From Pleurotus ostreatus/Saccharomyces cerevisiae fusant (Eukaryota; Opisthokonta), in contig JAMQCK010000430.1 in assembly GCA_024196135.1 (NCBI GenBank), positions 1 through 23,247 on the forward strand: a DNA stretch of 23,247 nucleotides, read 5' to 3'. The position numbers were made by a program, and so were the translations under genes. The notes under the pieces are model-generated. The model did not search any database and was not told the DNA's origin. It worked only from the letters and a program-made list of their open reading frames with translations. Positions within the stretch are counted from its first letter, which is position 1, and each line of letters starts with the position of its first letter. Of the stretch, positions 19,653 through 23,247 are shown piece by piece.

Positions 19653-20042
19653 ACTCAATGTTCAATTCTTCGCCATCTCGAGCTTCAATCATTGACTTTG
19701 TGCACTGACTATTCCATTGCTTGATCTCTTGTGCTCTGCACTCCTGATCTACGACTCCCTAACCACAACGACCCCAGCCTCGTCCGGTCACGTTGTGTCA
19801 CTGAATCGCTACACATTCGATGCTTAAGGCGGCCTGGAAGTAGTTCAATGCTGCGCGGCCCTCCGTCTTCTCGCGAGTCCAGTCATATATTTCACAGGTC
19901 CCAATGATTGCCTTTGACTTCTGTGGGGTGCTCCTTAGGCGATACTAGGATTTCGAACCTTCTTCGGGGTCAACAAGCTCAATGAGTGCCGCAATCCCCC
20001 CCCGCCGCGTCATCGCAAGGGCAAGCCTATCTGTGCATGCAA

Positions 20043-20048
20043 TATATA
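20043..20048 (+). promoter_or_regulatory. TATA box of the RNase H gene
   Basis: TATATA in GCAATATATAGCG, 34 bases before the ATG at 20082; implies a very short leader. Confidence 0.45.
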
Positions 20049-20081
20049 GCGTGCGTGAGATGAAGCGCGTCCCCAAGCAAG

Positions 20082-20919
20082 ATGTTACGCTCCCTTACCT
20101 TCTCTTGCCGTATCACAACCTATACGGGAGGTTACGCTGCCCTGCGCCTCGCTAGTACCTCTTGCCAAACTGCTCCTACTATCAAGACCGGAGAAAAGGT
20201 GAGTTAGTAGAGCGGACGTGATTATGCTATGCACGCACCTTCTGACTTTTCTTCGATAGGATGACAACGCCAAGCCGCAGAACACCGTGAAGCGCTCGCT
20301 CAATGACTTTATTGAAAGCGGTCGACTCACTTTGATGGCCAAGGCCCCGACGGACGACTTGGGTCGGAGGGCTGTGGCTGACGCCCACAATGCCGATGTC
20401 ACGAAACTGTTGGCAGCCTCTCAGAAAGTATTGCTAATATACCCGGACTGCTCCTGGCGCTCATCCTTGGGTATGCGTCCGCGAGTTGGCGCGGCGGCGG
20501 TTGGCTTCGTGGCGTCCTCTGGTGGCATGCAAGAGGTCTTCGCGCGGAGCCGTCAGTTGAAGGGGACCACAAGCCAACAAATGGCGGAACTCGTGGCCGC
20601 ACAGATGGGTGTGAAAGGCGGCATCGAGTACGCAAAGACTCACGACGTGAAGCACATTCGCATCCATCCTGATGATATTGGCGTCGTACGGTCGGTCCTC
20701 AACGAAGGGCAGGAGCGCGACGGCGCATGGTACTATGAGGACATCCAGAGTAGGGTGCACGATTTCCTCGTCGAGGATAACTCGCGGACGGTCTCCTTCG
20801 AGTGGGTTCCGGGTCATGAAGGAATTGCTGGTAACATGCGGGCGGATGGGTTGGCTAAGGCGGCTACGAAGGTTGCAGGCGAAGGCGCGGCCGTAGGCGT
20901 TGGCGGTGTCACTAAGTAG
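20082..20919 (+). CDS. Stand-alone retroelement-type RNase H domain protein with mitochondrial-type presequence
   Basis: Two exons (20082-20198, 20260-20919; intron 61 bases with GTGAGT, TCTGACT, ATAG) give 258 residues. Residues 1-38 are rich in Arg, Ser, Thr and Leu with no acidic residue before E38 (MLRSLTFSCRITTYTGGYAALRLAST), a good mitochondrial presequence. The RNase H fold spans about 96-242: LLIYPDCS (D102), then GAAAVGF; QQMAELVAAQMG (E149); IRIHPDDIGVV (D177 or D178); and FEWVPGHEGIAGNMRADGLAKAA (H225, D235). The last motif is the signature of retrotransposon RNase H domains, and the acidic D-E-D-D set is complete, so RNA-DNA hybrid cleavage is plausible. No reverse transcriptase, integrase or terminal repeats lie nearby, and the gene has an intron and presequence, so it looks domesticated rather than a fragment of a live element. 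The cell-compartment claim is predictive only. Confidence 0.85.
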
Positions 20920-21219
20920 CGCGACGAGAATTCTTCCGCAGCCGGTAAACAGATGAAGCTGGCGTAGCATATAATGTGAAACGTTCGTAGAGGACGTCGC
21001 CTTAAGCACCCACCGATTGACGACGTGATTCTTAGCGCCGAGTTCTGAGAGAACCTTCTGCATGGGGCCAAACGCTAACTGACGACGCATTCCGAGGCTT
21101 CTCAACCGCCCAACCTCCGCCTAGGTACGTGGTTCTCGGGGTGCCTGTGAGATATATAAGGGGAGTAGACTAGACACCTTATGCCGCGTAAGTTCCCTCG
21201 ACCCCCATTGAAAATGAAC
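20920..21219. other. Intergenic, with TATA box
   Basis: 3' flank of the RNase H gene and promoter of the next gene. TATATAA at 21153-21159 is the only clear signal. The ATG at 21181 lies only 22 bases past it, so it is probably too close to be in the transcript. Confidence 0.45.
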
Positions 21220-21671
21220 ATGACGCACCGTAGCTTCGTTCTCCTTCGAGCATCCAGCGCGTCTTTACTGCGACCTCAGCACCTGTGCCTAGCGCAGCGG
21301 GGAACAACTTTCTTTGCCGTCAGAGCTCTGTCGAGCACGTCGTTGCCGAAGAAGAGGAAGCACGGCTGCAAACTGTCCGTCACCACAATACCAATGATTG
21401 CCAGTATGATAGCGACGGGAGACGTACGTAAGACGTACCGCCTCGGCAGTTCAGCTTATAATGTCTGAGGAAGTTCCAGCTGCCCCACAGCGACATTGCC
21501 TGCGAGGCCGCAGCCAGCGAAGACAAAGAGCCTGTAGGTGAAGGCAAAGATTCGGCAGGGTTTCCGACGCGTGGTGAGTGCCCCTCGTTCGACAGAGTCG
21601 TCGGTTGTCCTCATTCTACCTCAGTCCTGCTGCGACTTGCCATGCGCTTGACGTTGGGTCATATAATATGA
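21220..21671 (+). CDS. Tentative small mitochondrial protein, unrecognised
   Basis: Three exons (21220-21423, 21480-21573, 21625-21671) give 114 residues in phase with TGA. The N-terminus (MTHRSFVLLRASSASLLRPQ, then AVRALSSTSLPKKRK) is Arg/Ser-rich without acidic residues and reads as a mitochondrial presequence of about 45 residues. Next come a hydrophobic stretch (TTIPMIASMIA) and an acidic Glu/Ala part (CEAAASEDKEPVGEGKD). Introns 21424-21479 (GTACGT, TTCCAG) and 21574-21624 (GTGAGT, CTCAG) have normal size and sites. In-frame ATGs at 21181 and 21214 exist; I prefer 21220 or 21214 because the TATA box at 21153-21159 is so close. No family recognised; the last exon is short and could be wrong. 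Confidence 0.42.
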
Positions 21672-22206
21672 TGGTCGGCGACGCTGGTCCAACGATGAGA
21701 AGTCCTCGAATCTTGTGTAGTGTCAGCTAGAGAGATACGTCGTAGGATGTACCATGTAACTCACGGAACGCAGCCGACAAGGCAGGATTAGCACGCAAAT
21801 AAGAGTCGCACTGACGCATGAGCCGCCAGCTGATCCTCGCTGCCTTGTATCGAGCCATGCACCCACCTCAAAAGTGAGTCTTCCGAAGCTGGAAGATTAT
21901 CGGGCCCGCGTAAGGTCACTGCCCTGAGATGCGGATGGAATATCAACGAAGGTGCCAAGGTGTGTGATAGCAAAGGCGCAGAGCGCTCGGAAGACGGGCA
22001 AGTATGTGAGCTCTGCAGCGTTGTTATTGTTGTGGAAGCTGAGGTCTGAGCTCGAACGCTCATGCACATGATCTGGGACGCCCAACAGGGTGTACCCCCC
22101 GCAATAGCAGCTGCCAAGGCGGTATGAATATTTGATAATCCAAGCTGCGAACCGGGTGAGTTGTATGACCATTTTGGGCACCAGATTCACCAACCTACTA
22201 CCAGAT
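21672..22206. other. Region without a supported gene, 3' of SDHAF4
   Basis: Open frames on the minus strand (for example 21788-22117) are low in coding character, and I see no splice-supported model or domain. No RNA gene recognised. Confidence 0.35.
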
Positions 22207-22569
22207 TTAGAAGTCGGACACCCGGCCCTTAAAGCTCCAGTCGCCCTCTTCCTCAATCCACTTTCGTACCGGCTCGCGCTTCGGTCCATTCTGCTCTCCC
22301 GTCTTCGGATTCACATCCCCTTCAAACTCGGGCTCGACAGGACGAGGCGCGTCAGGATGCAGCGCGAGGTCGACCTCCGCGTCCTTGCCCGTAGCTCCCG
22401 CCAGGGGTGCCTGCGCCTTCCGCGCGAGCTCCTCGAACTCCCGCTGCTGCTCCTTGGGTAGCGGAGGTGGAGCTGGTCTGTTGTAGTCGACTTTTGTCCT
22501 CCGAGGCACGACTGAGGGCAAGCGCGCGAGGCTCCTGCGCCCGAGTCGTGATGCTGTAAGTCCGAGCAT
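22207..22569 (-). CDS. SDH8: Succinate dehydrogenase assembly factor 4 (Sdh8-like), mitochondrial
   Basis: Chaperone-like factor that binds flavinylated Sdh1 in the mitochondrial matrix before complex II assembly. Intronless, 120 residues, normal for the family. An Arg-rich presequence (MLGLTASRLGRRSLARLPSV) is followed by a Pro-rich link (RPAPPPLPKEQ), a Glu/Ala helix, and the C-terminal DUF1674 signature: GDVNPKTGEQNGPKREPVRKW, then EGDWSFKGRVSDF at the very end. The GDW..KGRVSDF terminus is diagnostic. Start chosen at 22569 because it has A at -3 and opens directly on the presequence; an in-frame ATG at 22608 would add 13 residues. Its likely partner, Sdh1, is not in this window. Confidence 0.93.
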   Translation of the reverse strand: MLGLTASRLGRRSLARLPSVVPRRTKVDYNRPAPPPLPKEQQREFEELARKAQAPLAGATGKDAEVDLALHPDAPRPVEPEFEGDVNPKTGEQNGPKREPVRKWIEEEGDWSFKGRVSDF

Positions 22570-23247
22570 GATGATGGCGGATGAAAACGCTTGCCACGTG
22601 AATTTCATTGAAATCGGGGCTCGGACGGGACTGGAAGTTGAACCGAATTTGATGCCATCGGGCCACGTGTTACGTACTCTCCCTTTAGCCACCCTCATCC
22701 TACTGCCAAAATCCAGCATTATTGGCACCATACGGTAGAGGGATGTCAAAACTTACCTTAGCCTTTTAACTGACGGAAGACGATCAATTTGAAGATTCAC
22801 CGAGAGTTTGCACGGATTCGCGGACTCAAAGACTCGGTGAGATACAGATTACCCGTCCGACTTTTATGACCGATGAAAAACTCAGCGTTGGGAACAGCCA
22901 CTCACGCGCTCGTCTTGAGAGTCCCAGCATCAACAGCGGAAGATTGCCAGAAGTGCGCACTGTATGCGAACTTCACGTGGAAAGTCTGCGAGCGACCGCG
23001 GCTGAGTGATCTGGATCAGTTGACCGGGCCCTGGCTCAGAGCTCTCGGATCTGCCCCGGCCAAGGAGGATTAATATTGCCCATCTCCTCGTCGCAGATCC
23101 CTCGTTACAGGCCAATCAAGCAAGTGCATGTTGAGGAGACGAACGTCACGGAAAGCGTCTGACTACATCACTAGTAAGCAGGATTTGAGCGGTCAGTGGA
23201 CATTTCATCCGGTTACAATCGCGGCGGGAAGATCGGGTTCGTAATTC
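22570..23247. other. Region without a supported gene at the right edge
   Basis: Promoter side of SDHAF4 and about 600 further bases. A 66-codon frame at 22873-23073 (+) has no motif, no TATA and no splice support. Nothing else recognised. Confidence 0.35.

Larger units (their letters stand above)
19398..20081. other. Divergent intergenic region between amidohydrolase and RNase H gene
   Basis: Holds promoters for both flanking genes. Visible elements: a 13-base T run (19526-19538), an exact 14-base direct repeat GCTTATCTGCCAGT at 19513-19526 and 19639-19652, an 8-base C run near 19997-20004, and TATATA at 20043-20048. A minus-strand frame broken by one TAG spans about 19799-20094 and is discussed as an observation. 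Confidence 0.5.

Noticed and set aside
19948..19960. Possible tRNA B box (GGTTCGAAATCC on the minus strand)
   Set aside because: No A box, anticodon arm or acceptor-stem pairing could be placed around it, and the B box has an extra A.
20461..21105. 214-codon minus-strand frame opposite the RNase H gene
   Set aside because: It is antisense to a domain-supported exon and lacks any motif; it exists because of GC bias in the coding strand.
21181..21183. ATG at 21181 as start of the small mitochondrial gene
   Set aside because: Only 22 bases separate it from the TATA box, so it is probably upstream of transcription start; later in-frame ATGs open on a cleaner presequence.
22873..23073. 66-codon plus-strand frame near the right edge
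   Set aside because: No motif, poor start context, no splice or promoter signal; length is compatible with chance.

Overview
This window is nuclear DNA of an intron-rich filamentous fungus, most likely an Agaricomycete (Basidiomycota). Genes are compact and cut by many 47-65 base introns with GTNNGT-type donors, CTNAC/CTGAY branch sites and NAG acceptors. The protein repertoire is fungal: HDA1-type deacetylase with Arb2 domain, SmD3, Sdh8/SDHAF4, and a membrane-anchored amidohydrolase. I see no CRISPR, operon or bacterial signal. Exon models were assembled by eye from reading frame, splice sites and family motifs. Each recognised gene closes in phase over its full exon set.

Layout. 1-2631 (+): 3' part of an HDA1-type histone deacetylase. 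2747-5286 (-): a C2H2-finger plus VEFS-like protein that I read as a SUZ12-type Polycomb (PRC2) subunit; the two chromatin genes face each other tail to tail. 5646-6224 and 7227-7821 (-): two paralogous small single-pass membrane proteins with PPxY motifs, separated by about 1 kb that carries five copies of an octamer at a 20-21 base period. 8215-8883 (-): spliceosomal SmD3, whose best model includes a 6-base microexon. 9002-9736 (+): a tentative unrecognised small gene. 9780-10391 (+): intronless multi-pass membrane protein. 10922-12549 (+): PP2C (PPM-type) protein phosphatase.

12550-15734 is a 3.2 kb stretch with no recognisable gene. It holds two diverged tandem units of about 1.15 kb with two sharply conserved blocks, CTTGA-rich degenerate repeats, intron-like signals and a TATA box on the minus strand, and a 26-base near-palindrome centred on CACGTG. 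15735-19397 (-): a 17-exon, 938-residue amidohydrolase with two consecutive microexons of 11 and 12 bases.

20082-20919 (+): a stand-alone retroelement-type RNase H protein with a complete D-E-D-D set and a mitochondrial-type presequence; it looks like a domesticated retroelement domain. 21220-21671 (+): a tentative small mitochondrial protein. 22207-22569 (-): SDHAF4/Sdh8, the assembly factor for succinate dehydrogenase. The remainder to 23247 shows nothing I can support.

The genes do not form one pathway. The main functional themes are chromatin silencing at the left end and mitochondrion-directed proteins at the right end.
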